Shown here: positions 37,490 to 47,644 of the stretch, one piece after another
Position numbering within the stretch: the first letter of the stretch is position 1
Layout: each line of letters opens with the position of its first letter
Source of the DNA: Bryoerythrophyllum caledonicum
Lineage: Eukaryota > Streptophyta > Bryopsida > Pottiales > Pottiaceae
Direction of reading: 5' to 3'
Length of the DNA stretch: 64,000 nt
NCBI GenBank assembly: GCA_963971425.1
Contig: OZ020515.1
Coordinates: 3,526,678 to 3,590,677, forward strand
The notes under the pieces: model-generated
What the model was told of the DNA's origin: nothing
Seen by the model: the letters and a program-made list of their open reading frames with translations, nothing else
Database searches by the model: none
Position numbers and translations under genes: made by a program

Positions 37490-38110
37490 GCCGTATGCTA
37501 CCTTCCGTTTATTACTCAAAAACGTTAGAGCTTCTGACTGTGGCGTCAATTGCAATTTCCATTCTATCGTGTGTTCTAATTTTTTATGATTTTTCTTCCT
37601 AAATTTCGGCTTTCAGAGATGAAATCACATGCGTTGTACATGTCGCAAAAATGATAGATTTATTTTGCTAAAATTTGGTACTTTTGTGATTTTCCAAAGA
37701 AAAAGGGAAGGAAAATCATATCAAATACAAACTATGCTAAGAAATTTCACCAAATGCGTACATAACAGTGCCAAAATATAGAAAATGATTTAAGCATGGT
37801 CGTAGGTGAACTATAGAGATGTTGCACTCAACCGTGCAGTCAATTATGTTACTTTTTTAAATTTTATAGTTTGTAATTTAAAAACTACATTAAAATGGTT
37901 GGACTAATGCATTGCAAAGCAAGCGCCTATTGCTTGTTTCTTTATAAAATAACATGAATACCTCAATGAGGCAAGTTTCCTTGTTATCTAATACTTACAC
38001 ATTCAATAAACTTTCCAAAAAAGAATAAGATGAAAAGTCACAATTCTTCATCTAGTATCATGCATTCCAAGTCATTCAAGAAGCCATATTTTTGCGCCTT
38101 GGACATTCTA
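37490..38110 (-). repeat. Inverted, diverged copy of the TTAACCCTTAAA element
   Basis: Read on the minus strand, it shares the sister element's internal phrases (GAGAGTTCATTGAATGTG type at about 38010 and the CATCAATT...GGTCATAGG-like end near 37540). The ends have decayed. Confidence 0.45.
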
Positions 38111-38600
38111 GGATTTAATTTTAATCAAATGTTTTGCGTAGCTTTAGATTATTGAAGGTGATACAAAAGCCTATCTCATAATGTAATGTAATGTTTGGAA
38201 CCAAGGCAAGATGATTGAAAACTGCCCAACGATCTAATACTGCTCTTCTCTATACCCTTCTTAGATTTTAGGGAAGAAATGTAGTCTTGCTTAATATCAT
38301 TTACAAATTCATTGTTAAATGCACAAGTTATCTAAAGACAAGCTCCATTTTCTCCTGGAAACCTAGGAAGGATATAGAAAAGAGCGGTATTGGGTCGTGG
38401 GTCAATTTTAGGTCGTCCTACCTCACTCTTGTAGCTTGTAGGATAATGAAAGTTGTTCTTTCAATGTAATATGGATATTTCAACTCTAAAATGGACCCCA
38501 TAATTCTCATAAAATAATATCATATGAAAGTGGGATAGTAATAGTAAATAGATAATGAATAGTATGTGAATGGATGCACTTGATGGACTATTGTATAAGT
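38111..38600. other. Intergenic DNA, nothing recognised
   Basis: AT-rich; the few short open frames show no recognisable family. Confidence 0.35.
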
Positions 38601-39035
38601 GATGGATACAGATGTGAACTAGTGTAGGTGAATCTAGATATCTAAATGTGAACTACACTAAAGATCACATTTAGTGTAATGCTCACTAAATGACTTGTAA
38701 ATGCGATAAGTTTTAACTTAAAGTGAATATTTTTACCAACTATGTTTATAATGATCCTCTATTTGAATACTATAGAGAGTTGTGCTCTTGGTAAAAATTG
38801 GCATCAAGAGTAAAAACTTATCGCATTTACAAGTCATTTACTGAGCATTACACTAAATGTGATCTTTAGTGTAGTGTAGGTGAATCTAGTATATGTGAAT
38901 CATCTATACTAGTTTACATCTAGCACATGCATGTCAAGTTGTGATTGAGTATTTGTTTCCAAGCAAGTGTGTGACAATTTCCAATTGGTATAGAAACTCG
39001 AACTACTTTGCTCCACGCGGCAAACGACATGCGCA
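38600..39035. mobile_element. TACACTAAACACTG-family repeat, interrupted by a MITE
   Basis: The stretch after 38890 (CATGCATGTCAAGTTG, CAAGCAAGTGTGTG, CAATTTCCAATTGG) aligns with the intact 203-bp element at 63585-63787. The foldback MITE at 38653-38874 sits inside it, between similar GTGTAGGTGAATCTAG phrases (38618-38634 and 38874-38890). Confidence 0.5.
38653..38874. mobile_element. Foldback MITE, ~222 bp, near-perfect long TIRs
   Basis: The ends are CTACACTAAAGATCACATTT and its inverse. The inverted match extends about 65 bp through GCGATAAGTTTT. The centre ACCAACTATGTT is shared with the copy at 11929-12151. A remnant of the same terminus (CACTAAACATCATTTTTAGTG) lies at about 49868-49890. 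Confidence 0.8.
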
Positions 39036-39077
39036 ATGATTGGTCAACATTGTTCTTGATCTTCCTTTTGGTATCAG

Positions 39078-39672
39078 AGGTAACATACCTTCAGCCCTCC
39101 CACAAGTTATAGCCAAAACTAATGAAGGTGGTAAGAATTTAGTAGAGGTCAAAAGTTAGTGGTGGCTTTAGTAGAGGACTTGGTAACTTCAGCACATTTT
39201 CATCTCCACCCACCTACTATCATTTCCTAAAATTGGCCTAGCATCAAACGCCACGTCATATGGCATGTGAAAATGAAATCTGACCATGCCAATTTGAGTT
39301 GGCCCTCTTGTAGCCTATTCATAGGCAAGTTGGATGGTTGAAAAGCTCAAAAAGCTATTTAAAACCATTCAAATTAGTCTTCAAAGGACGATGGCAACAC
39401 ATGTGAGAATTGTGGCACTATTGTAATTAAATAGTGACATGTCAAGGAATGGTAGCATTGTTGAGTGATTTAATAATATAGTAACTGATTGGTCTCAAAA
39501 ACATAAAACATCATCTACCTATTTTTTGTGCTTTAATTTTGAGACACGTCAGCACTAGTCACATGACAGCTCTAGTGAGAACTTAGTTGAGGTTATAGTT
39601 AGCCAAGATTATAAGTTAGTAGCACTATAACTTTGCTGAGGTATAACTTATGGGAGGGATGAGTGTACCTTA
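39078..39672. mobile_element. MITE-like element, ~595 bp
   Basis: The left end near 39078-39112 (ACCTTCAGCCCTCCCACAAG then TTATA) and the right end near 39638-39672 (TATAACTTATGGGAGGGATG) are inverted copies. Non-coding. It directly precedes the heat-shock promoter. Confidence 0.6.
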
Positions 39673-39764
39673 GTTGAAGATTGGAGTTAACTCTCTTTTA
39701 TCGAAAGTTTCTTGTAGTAGTTTAACTAAGTCTTCCTCCAGGTGCTCCCATATATCTTCAAATT

Positions 39765-40137
39765 TCGAAGGTTCTCGAGGCACATGGATGGTTATCAAAA
39801 GTCATCTACGGTTCTCGAGTGTCATCAACAGTTTTGGAAGGGTATAGCTTGTCATCAAAGTTCTCGAAGCAAGGTCGAAGGGTATTGACCGGTAGCAGAG
39901 GTCGTCGAAGGTTCTCGAAGGTATCGTAGGTTCTCGAAGGTATCGAAGGTTCTCAGAGCAGGATCGTAGGGTATTGTTGGGGAGCCGGGGTTATCGAAGG
40001 TTCTCGAAGCAAAATCGAAGCGTAAGTGACGCGTAGCAGAGGTTATTGCAGGTTGTCGAAGGTTGTCGAAGGTTGTCGAAGGTTATCGAGCAATCTCGGT
40101 GAATGGTATAAATACATGATGCACCTGCAGATGTTCC
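39765..40137 (+). promoter_or_regulatory. Heat-shock promoter: HSE cluster and TATA box
   Basis: Perfect three-unit heat-shock elements of the form GAAnnTTCnnGAA lie at 39907-39919 and 39996-40008, with two-unit forms at 39931-39938 and 39945-39952. Partial TTCTCGA or TTGTCGAAGG units recur from 39768 to 40090. A TATAAATA box at 40107-40114 puts the start of transcription near 40140 and leaves a leader of about 130 bp before the small heat-shock gene. The block looks like tandem amplification of a GAAGGTTCTC unit. Confidence 0.85.
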
Positions 40138-40270
40138 CATCATCTCATCAACCTGTCGCTCGGGAAATCTCATCGAGCCATCTCAGGTAGCAATTCTACT
40201 CAGCCTTGGAATCGAGAGATCAAGTTCTAGTGTTAGCGTTTTCAGAAAGTCTTCCAATTTCTTTGCGAAT

Positions 40271-40810
40271 ATGGCATTGTCGTCGTTTTTCGGGCGCCGC
40301 AACAACATGGTTTTCGATCCTATGGAGGCGATCGTGACGCTTTTCGACAGCGCCCCTGCGAGCTCGTTGTCGCGCGATGCGCACGCCATGGCCAGCACGA
40401 GCGTGGACTGGAAGGAGACGGCGTCGGAGCACGTGTTCAAGGCGGACCTGCCGGGGCTGCGCAAGGGGGACGTGCAAGTGCAGGTGGAGGACGGGCGCAC
40501 GCTGAGCATCAGCGGGCAGCGCAAGCGCGAGGAGGTGCGGAAGACGGATACCTGGCACCGCGTGGAGCGCAGCAGCGGGAGCTTCTTGCGCAAGTTCCGG
40601 CTCCCGGAGGACACCGATCTGGACGGCATCACGGCCGAGGTGGACAGCGGTGTGCTCACTGTGGTGGTGCCGAAGGTCGAGAGGAGGAAGCCGGAGGCGC
40701 GCCGCATTGAGATCTGTGGAGGAGCGCAGCAGGAGACGGCAGCCCCTGAAGAGAACAAGGCCGAGCAGGTTAACGGCGCTGCCACTCCCGCTCAATCCCC
40801 GCAGCAGTGA
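40271..40810 (+). CDS. Cytosolic class I-like small heat-shock protein (HSP20), 179 aa
   Basis: A single GC-rich exon. The N-terminal arm begins MALSSFFGRRNNMVFDP, typical of plant class I small heat-shock proteins. The alpha-crystallin domain runs from about residue 43 (SVDWKETASEHVFKADLPG) to about 143 and includes GQRKREE, RSSGSFLRKFRLPE and the signature GVLTVVVPK. RRIEI near residue 147 supplies the I-x-I motif that docks neighbouring subunits. The tail is longer and richer in A, E and Q than usual. It would act as an ATP-independent holdase in the cytosol. The upstream heat-shock elements predict strong heat induction. No organelle targeting signal is evident. Confidence 0.95.
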   Translation: MALSSFFGRRNNMVFDPMEAIVTLFDSAPASSLSRDAHAMASTSVDWKETASEHVFKADLPGLRKGDVQVQVEDGRTLSISGQRKREEVRKTDTWHRVERSSGSFLRKFRLPEDTDLDGITAEVDSGVLTVVVPKVERRKPEARRIEICGGAQQETAAPEENKAEQVNGAATPAQSPQQ

Positions 40811-42199
40811 GGTAATTTTCTTGGAGCACTTCAAGATACTTTCTACAAACTTGTAATCGGTCGAACTCCCACCATTACAGTGGAGCCGTCTCAAGGAATC
40901 CCCTGCGAGCTTGAGTAGTGATGGACCTTTTCTTGCTCGTGCTGAGAAGCCTCTGGACATGAATGTGAACCGTGCACTAATTTTGCACGTAGCTAGTACA
41001 TAGCACCTGTAGAGTGATACCGATCAATGTCAGATAATTCCAACCTAGTCGTACACTTTTTGTATAATCAGAAATGTAGAGCGCAGACCTAGTCTGTAAT
41101 TTGATAACTTCTGTGATGTTCAACCCTTCATTGCTTTTCGAGTCACGCTTCCAAGTAAACGTGTTCAACTCATTACTAATTGGAGAGTGTAAGTAGAAGC
41201 TTCATTTTGAATCTGAAGTGCGCAATGATCATCGGACCTGTTGATCACGGTTTACGCGTGCGAGTGTAGGAAGCGGATGAGTTTGTCAAGAGCGGAAGAG
41301 AAACTCATGAAATTGTGTGAGAGAGTGAGGTGTTCGAGAAACAGAATGAAACCCGAACTACTACATTCAGTGAACTGTGTATAGCCATTACTTTCTTACA
41401 GCGTGTGCAGTGTCACCTTTGTCACCTCTGCAAAACGAGCGGCGTTGCAAGCTTACGGCGGATGCAATTCTCGAGAGACCAACAAATAATCAAAACGATG
41501 TAACTAAACACTACTATGTGACAAATAAATCTATTGACACAGGCCAAACTTCGTGCACAAAGTTGGTAAATGGTGTGAAAATGCTGTGCACATTTTTACT
41601 CACCGTCCGCGCCGGCTGGAGGAGGCAATTGTACCGTTTTCTCACTTGAAAACCTCATGTCCGCCGCTCTCCTCGGCGGCTCCTCTGCTGTACGAGCGTT
41701 CTCTCTCTCTCTCTCTCTCTGGCGGCCTCACAGCTTCAGATCCGACGTCGTGTGACTTCCAAGGTGCCTCCCCTTATATCTTCAGCTCTCACATGTAGAC
41801 TTCTCACCCCAAGCCTTTCGCCGCCGCCATTATTTAACACAGTGACATGCAAAGGCAACCGTCAAAATACCAATCAAATGATGTCCTGAATTAAATCCTA
41901 TTAATTTCTTGTTGAGCAGTTTCTTATTCAAAACCAAAGTTTTAGTTTAACCAGCATTATGAGCTTTCATTCGTTTTTATTCACTCTCAAATGAAGGAAA
42001 AATGAACCCATGAATTCCTTATATTTACTTCAATAATTTTCGAGTTTAGGATTTAGAATTTGATACATAGATGTTGCATTTGCATGAAAACTGGAACGCA
42101 AAAGCCGATGTGAACCTTCCAAGAGCAGATATTTCTGCAAAAGATGTTATATCTTTGATGGCGGTGGGTGCTGTAAGACGAATCCTGCTCTCGCTTTCG
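40811..42199. other. Region between HSP20 and the HET gene
   Basis: It holds the 3' untranslated DNA of HSP20 (to roughly 41170). A CT microsatellite of about 20 bp lies at 41701-41720, and the 3' flank of the minus-strand HET gene follows. Short open frames around 41377-41800 lack recognisable domains. Confidence 0.4.
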
Positions 42200-44383
42200 T
42201 CATTGCAACCGCACCACCCGTTCCCGAAACCTTGCTGCAATCCAACCTTTCTCCGAGATTACGCCGACTCCAACTCTTTCAGAGACCTCCTTTCTACACA
42301 TCGTATATCCCAACAACTTAACAACCATAACATTCAGCAAACACCCCTCATGACGGATTCCGAACACCGCTTCGTCATAAGTTTCGGGCCCACAGCCCAT
42401 GTTAGAACGGGAGAGCACCGCAAACTCGAGGGGCAGCGTCGTATCAGTATCAGTTGGCAGCACAACCCTACCCATCTTCGCAGGCGGCGAAGTTTCTGAC
42501 AAAACCTCAAAGACCGAATGAAACTTGCTACCGTAACCTAGAACCTGACTCTGGTCCTCGTCGAGTTGATTGCTGACCTTCCGGACCCTCAGCAATGCAA
42601 CGGTGGTATAAAACAGTAGCGTTCCTGGAGCAACACTTGCGGCCTCCTCAACAAGCAATGCATGACCTGATGCGCTTGAAGGCCGTCGATATTTGTAAGT
42701 CGTCACCGGGCCGCAGTGCTCCCACAGGTGACGACCGATGGCAATCCGCCTGACTTGTCTGTCCGCATCAACAATGACCCATTCGTCCACCAGCGATCGC
42801 AAAGCCCCGGGTGGTCCATACATGAACCCGGAAAGATCAAAATACACCACGCTAATCTCCCAGCCAGCCCAGGACCAGCTTGGCGTGACCAACCCTTTCT
42901 CACGACGGCGGTTATCCGGTGGTGCCTTAAGCGCTGGTTGCCACAACATAGCATCCTCGAGCACGGACAACGGCATACCAAACAGAAAAGCTGTGTTCGG
43001 ATCTAACGGGGTGATTTCTATATCGCGTGAAAACACGGTTACGATGGCGAAGATTGCATTGTAGATGTCAACTATGTTTGTGAGCTGCCGTAGGGTGTAT
43101 TCCTCCAGTATCTCCATGAAGGCTTTGGCATAGGCTTGGTATCGGCTCTGCTCATCCCTCTTGTTTCTGATGGAGTGCAGCGCTCTATATCCAAGGCCGT
43201 GGGATTTTCCTGGATACATTGCCGTGTCCTTGCTGCTCTCAACGATCACGTCCTCTGAGAACACATCGCGTTGGCATTCGAAGAAGACCTGCTCATTTGT
43301 GAAGAATAGCCCCCGACGTGACAGTACCTGCTCCTGAAACGTCCACCCACGCGTGTTCCACTTTGACGCAGCCAGTGTCTCGATCAGCATCCTGAGCGGG
43401 ACGGCCAGCGACAACGATTGGATTTTCTCAATGCGTTGTAGCTCTTGACGTGATCCCGGCTCTAGCCCCGGGAGTGGAGCGTCCGCCGAGTCTCCGCCAA
43501 CAGAAAATATGGTCAGCAGTGCGGCACCATAGATTGTAGCCATCCCCGCAATCTGGGCCGCTTTGTTGACAGAATCATCTTGGACAATGCACATGGCGTC
43601 AACCCACAGATATCTTTCCTCCAGCAGATCCTTCACGACCTTGATAGCATCGCGGATAGTTCTCGGCAACGCCACGCTCTCAAGACTGCCCCTCTGACGA
43701 CGCTGATTCACATTCTTCACGACTGTTTTGTAATCCGTGTTGATCACTCCCCACATGTAACTAAGCGCAACATACCTGCAACTTTGGGGCGCCTCAACAA
43801 CCGCCATCTGGACCACATCAATCATTCTCGTGCCTTGCGGCAACTGCTCGACGACATTCTCCCAGACATTGCCACAAGACGGTCCATGTTCCTTCTCACA
43901 AATTCCCATCCACTCCTTAAGTAGTTTGAAGTCAACCACCGCCCCTACCCTACGTCCATGATACGCGCGGTCACGTCCAAACCTGGCCGCATCATCTTCC
44001 ATCATCTGCAGCTCCATCGTAAGGCTTAGCTTCTCCTCCATTACCACTCTATGAATCGCAATTGGTCGCATGGCACGGACTTCAATGCGATGAGCGCATG
44101 TAACGAGTGGCACATCTTGAGAAGAATCTGGCCAGCTGCAGGGTACTACGAGCAGCTGAACACGCACCGATGTGAGGTCTTCACTTGTGTGCCGGTCAAG
44201 AAGCCAACTGCGGGAGATCAAGTGAGAGATCAAGCCACAGAGACCGCAAATGTGCTTCTTCGAGAGGATTGTGGCAAGGGCGCCGAGGGTGATGGACTGA
44301 GGCTCTCTCACGCCCTTGCGGAACATCTGGTCTAAGTCCAAGGCGTTACAGATTTTGCAGAGCTGGACCAGACACATTGCCAT
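42200..44383 (-). CDS. HET-domain protein, fungal type, 727 aa, single exon
   Basis: The frame is open from ATG at 44383 to its stop near 42200. The HET domain lies at about residues 215-320: YVALSYMWG, then LPRTIRDAIKVV, RYLWVDAMCIVQDD and YGAALLTIFSVGGDSADAPLPG. It is followed by the usual WNTRGWTFQEQVLS and FFECQRDVF block at about 345-385. The N-terminal ~200 residues and the C-terminal ~340 show no family I can name. In filamentous fungi HET domains trigger cell death after incompatible fusion. From memory, HET-type genes are also known in mosses and are usually explained by transfer from fungi. Lack of introns fits such an origin. A small fungal contaminant contig is excluded by the flanking plant genes, if the assembly is sound. 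Confidence 0.88.
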   Translation of the reverse strand: MAMCLVQLCKICNALDLDQMFRKGVREPQSITLGALATILSKKHICGLCGLISHLISRSWLLDRHTSEDLTSVRVQLLVVPCSWPDSSQDVPLVTCAHRIEVRAMRPIAIHRVVMEEKLSLTMELQMMEDDAARFGRDRAYHGRRVGAVVDFKLLKEWMGICEKEHGPSCGNVWENVVEQLPQGTRMIDVVQMAVVEAPQSCRYVALSYMWGVINTDYKTVVKNVNQRRQRGSLESVALPRTIRDAIKVVKDLLEERYLWVDAMCIVQDDSVNKAAQIAGMATIYGAALLTIFSVGGDSADAPLPGLEPGSRQELQRIEKIQSLSLAVPLRMLIETLAASKWNTRGWTFQEQVLSRRGLFFTNEQVFFECQRDVFSEDVIVESSKDTAMYPGKSHGLGYRALHSIRNKRDEQSRYQAYAKAFMEILEEYTLRQLTNIVDIYNAIFAIVTVFSRDIEITPLDPNTAFLFGMPLSVLEDAMLWQPALKAPPDNRRREKGLVTPSWSWAGWEISVVYFDLSGFMYGPPGALRSLVDEWVIVDADRQVRRIAIGRHLWEHCGPVTTYKYRRPSSASGHALLVEEAASVAPGTLLFYTTVALLRVRKVSNQLDEDQSQVLGYGSKFHSVFEVLSETSPPAKMGRVVLPTDTDTTLPLEFAVLSRSNMGCGPETYDEAVFGIRHEGCLLNVMVVKLLGYTMCRKEVSERVGVGVISEKGWIAARFRERVVRLQ

Positions 44384-45202
44384 GGTCTTTCACTTGAACT
44401 AGCAAATAGCTGACTTCCTAATGGTAGGTCACGATATTATTGTAAGGAAGTTGCAAAGCATAGACTGATAGCATTCAACAAGAAGGCACTTATTCTAGCA
44501 GGAAAGCAAGGCACTGACTACTTGCAGGAGTAGCATCGTCAATGATGGGCAAAGCAGACGGTGATAGAGGACTCCTAATCAAGTCGACAGGGCATCTTCC
44601 ATCATCTGCAGCTCCAAAAGCATACACATCCTACACTGAATCCATCTTTACACGGCATGGATCAACACAACAAAAAACAAAGCTCACATCTCCAATCCCG
44701 CACTCACAACCATCCGTAATGACTTCACTAACCAAGCATTCAAGATGCCGAAACCTAAGTTATTAGCTCCAGTAAAATAACCTTTGTGGTGGCTGATTAC
44801 TGTAGTCAAATATCTGACTGGAAACTGACAGTAATTCGATTCTGTGAATGCACAACACGTGTATTGCGTATGTTCTGTCAGTTCTTAATTCTCATCCAAC
44901 AAAAGAGAATTATACAGCAAAGGAGGAGCATCTGGGTCTCCGACGCTAGAAGTAAGTTTACTGGTAAGGATAGAGCATTGAATCCAGTTATCTATTACCA
45001 GCCTACAAGCAGCTAAAGGTTGCACACAAAAGGTCGGCACCTGCATCCACCATGAACATCAACACACCAATGAGAGGTAAAAGCTTCGATGCAGAACGAG
45101 ACGGTCATGCATTGATTCCAACAGAAAAATGCAGACTCACTTGGTACCTATCTTGTCCCATCTTCTTGAAAAGACTGTCTGCTCGTTCCACTTCTTCACG
45201 CA
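44384..45202. other. Upstream flank of the HET gene
   Basis: It presumably contains the HET promoter on the minus strand. A 24-bp phrase (CATCTTCCATCATCTGCAGC and on) at 44592-44615 repeats one inside the HET gene at about 43993-44016, a small local duplication. No other gene was recognised. Confidence 0.4.
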
Positions 45203-46914
45203 TGAAGAGTTCCTCTCCTCTGGATTACTTTCTTGTCCGACCTCAAACCCCCAGACAAGAAACCAAACCACTGGACAAGAAGAACTTACTTAAAATATTC
45301 TTTCCCCCCCTGCAAATTCACACTTCCGTTACAAGTCCTCTAATACAATTTGCATCACTAGAGCGGTGTTTCTCCATTACTCTGCGGAAGTCTTTAGTTA
45401 CCAAAGCACTTGTGGTGAGTTTTTTAATCTTTCTGCATAGATGGTTAGTTTGATGTTTCTAAAAAATCCTAGATTTTTTTGAATTTTACTGCAGCTCGAG
45501 TTCTTGCTTCTTCTTCCATGAGTGTCAATATTGAAAAAAAAATGTTGGGTAAGTTGCACATTTTTGTCTAGTCCATGTAGTACAAATTTCAAGTCATTTC
45601 AATTAGTATTGAATGAGTTACGTGCATTTTAGTGGAAGGGGGTTCTGCCAAAAAAATGGAGGGTCAATTTTGAACACTGCAACTTCGGCGTGCTGTAACT
45701 TTTAGGTGGAAGGTCCTTCTTCATTAGTTGTTGTGTCAAAGATGCACATTTTTGTCTAGTTTATGTGGTTAAAATTTCAAATTAGTTCAATTAGTATTGA
45801 GTGAGTTACGTACATTTTAGTAGAAGGGGGTTCTACATATATGCAAATTTTTATTGCTATTGATTTTCAAGTGTTCTTCAATTATGAATGACATGATTGC
45901 GGGGCTTGTGTTTCAAATCTAGGACTTTACTACTTGTTACTTTTCTTTGGCTAGTTTCCAACAATCGTTGGCTTCGAACGAAGAGGAAGAATATGTGGGA
46001 CACTTTCTCCAATCGTGGCCGTGGTAGTCATTGAGGGATGCCTATTGTATGTCCTAAAGGCATTTTCAGTTCGAATTGCAGGACTTTAAAAGTTTTCAAC
46101 TCCCGCATATTCTTCCTCTTTATTGGAAGCCAACGGTTTTGGAAACTAGCCATCTTTATAAAGAAAAAGTAACAAGTTGTAAACTCCTAGACCTGAAACA
46201 CAAGCCCCACAATCATGTCATTTACAATTGAAGAACACTTGAAAATCAATAGCAATAAAAATTTGTATATATGTAGAATCCCCTTCCACTAAAATGCACG
46301 TAACTCACTCAATACTAATCGACCTAATTTGAAATTTTAACCACATAAACTAGACAAAAATGCGCATCTTCTGTACGACAATTAATGAAGAAGGACCTTC
46401 CACCAAGAAATTACAGCACGCCGAAGTTGTAGTGTTCAAAACTGACCCTACATTTTTTGGCCGAACCCCCTTCCACTAAAATGCACGCAACTCACTCAAT
46501 ACTAATTGAAATGACTTGAAATTTGTACCGCATGGACTAGACAAAAATGCACAACTTATCCAACATTTTTTTTCAAAATAGACACTCATGGAAGAAGAAG
46601 CAAGAACTCGAGCTGCAGTAAAATTCAAAAAAATCTAGGATTTTTTAGAAACATCAAACTAACCATCTATGCAGAAAGATTAAAGAACTCACCAAGAGTG
46701 CTTTGGTAACTAAAGACTTCCGCAGAGTAATGCAAAGCCATTGAGAAACACCTCTCTGGTGATGCAAATTGTATTATTAGAGGACTTGTAACGGAAGTGT
46801 GAATTTGCAAGGGGAAACAATTTTTTTAGTAAGTTCTTCTTGTCCAATGGTTTGATTTCTTGTCTGGGGGGTTGAGGTCAGATAAGAAAGTAATCCAGAG
46901 GAGAGGAATTCTTC
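45203..46914. repeat. 1.7-kb inverted repeat with ~800-bp arms
   Basis: The left arm (45203 to about 46010) and right arm (about 46100 to 46914) are highly similar in opposite orientation. They start GAAGAGTTCCTCTCCTCTGG and run through CCTCAAACCCCCAGACAAG, TTACAAGTCCTCTAATACAA and CTGCAGCTCGAGTTCTTGC to GGCTAGTTTCCAA at the loop. The loop is ~90 bp. No protein is encoded and no target duplication was found. It may be a foldback transposon or an inverted duplication; a transcript would form a long hairpin. Confidence 0.85.
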
Positions 46915-47644
46915 AAAATGATGTTGCCACATAGGCATCTATGTCATTTTTTCATCCATGCTTGAAGTTCTTTAACGGTCAAGTCTAGGCCATAGTGTAA
47001 ATCCAATCTGGAGATGAACAAATTGTTCTCCAATCATACTGCTCCATTTCCCTTGAATTCTTGGTCGGTGGAGTTCCCCACTGTAGTGTAAAGCGGGCCT
47101 AAGTACTATATTGTACGTAGTGTACTTCGTGCCAAGTACTGTACGTAGGGGTTAGATTTGTCAAACCTACACCAAATATTATTGTTTGACAGAGTAGTGA
47201 CTTCATGATAATGGGTATCAATTAGGCGTAGCATAGGTATCACCTAGACAAATCTTTTGAATTTTCCATATTTTTTGGACATTCTCCATTGTGAATTTAT
47301 CATGTTATAAAAGTCACTATGTATATAACTTGGCCTTCCAAGTTCAAGTTTCTATTACATTGTTGAGTATAATTAGTTTTTTTCTTACACTATCCAAGAA
47401 AATGATATAATTCATGTACACAAAAAGTCTTAATGCCAATAGAAACTTAAAGTTGCCCAAAGTCCCCAATTTTTCATTCAGAATAACATAATTTTTTTTA
47501 AAGGTCTAGTGTGAAAAAGAAACATATGTTCGTACAAAGCTATTGTTATGCCACATCTTCACAAAAAGTTTCAAAAATGCAGAATAAAAAATTGAGACCA
47601 TAGGACCGTGCCTAAAGCAAGAAATGTCCGTCCATGGAGTAGCC
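46915..47644. other. Intergenic DNA, nothing recognised
   Basis: AT-rich with palindromic TACGTAG-like phrases around 47110-47150. No coding signal. Confidence 0.35.

Noticed and set aside
39068-39085. GGTATCAGAGG as an LTR-retrotransposon primer-binding site
   Set aside because: No LTR or coding region nearby; it lies at the border of a MITE with clear inverted ends.
40183-40960. 200- and 246-codon minus-strand open frames over HSP20
   Set aside because: Antisense shadows of a GC-rich single-exon gene.
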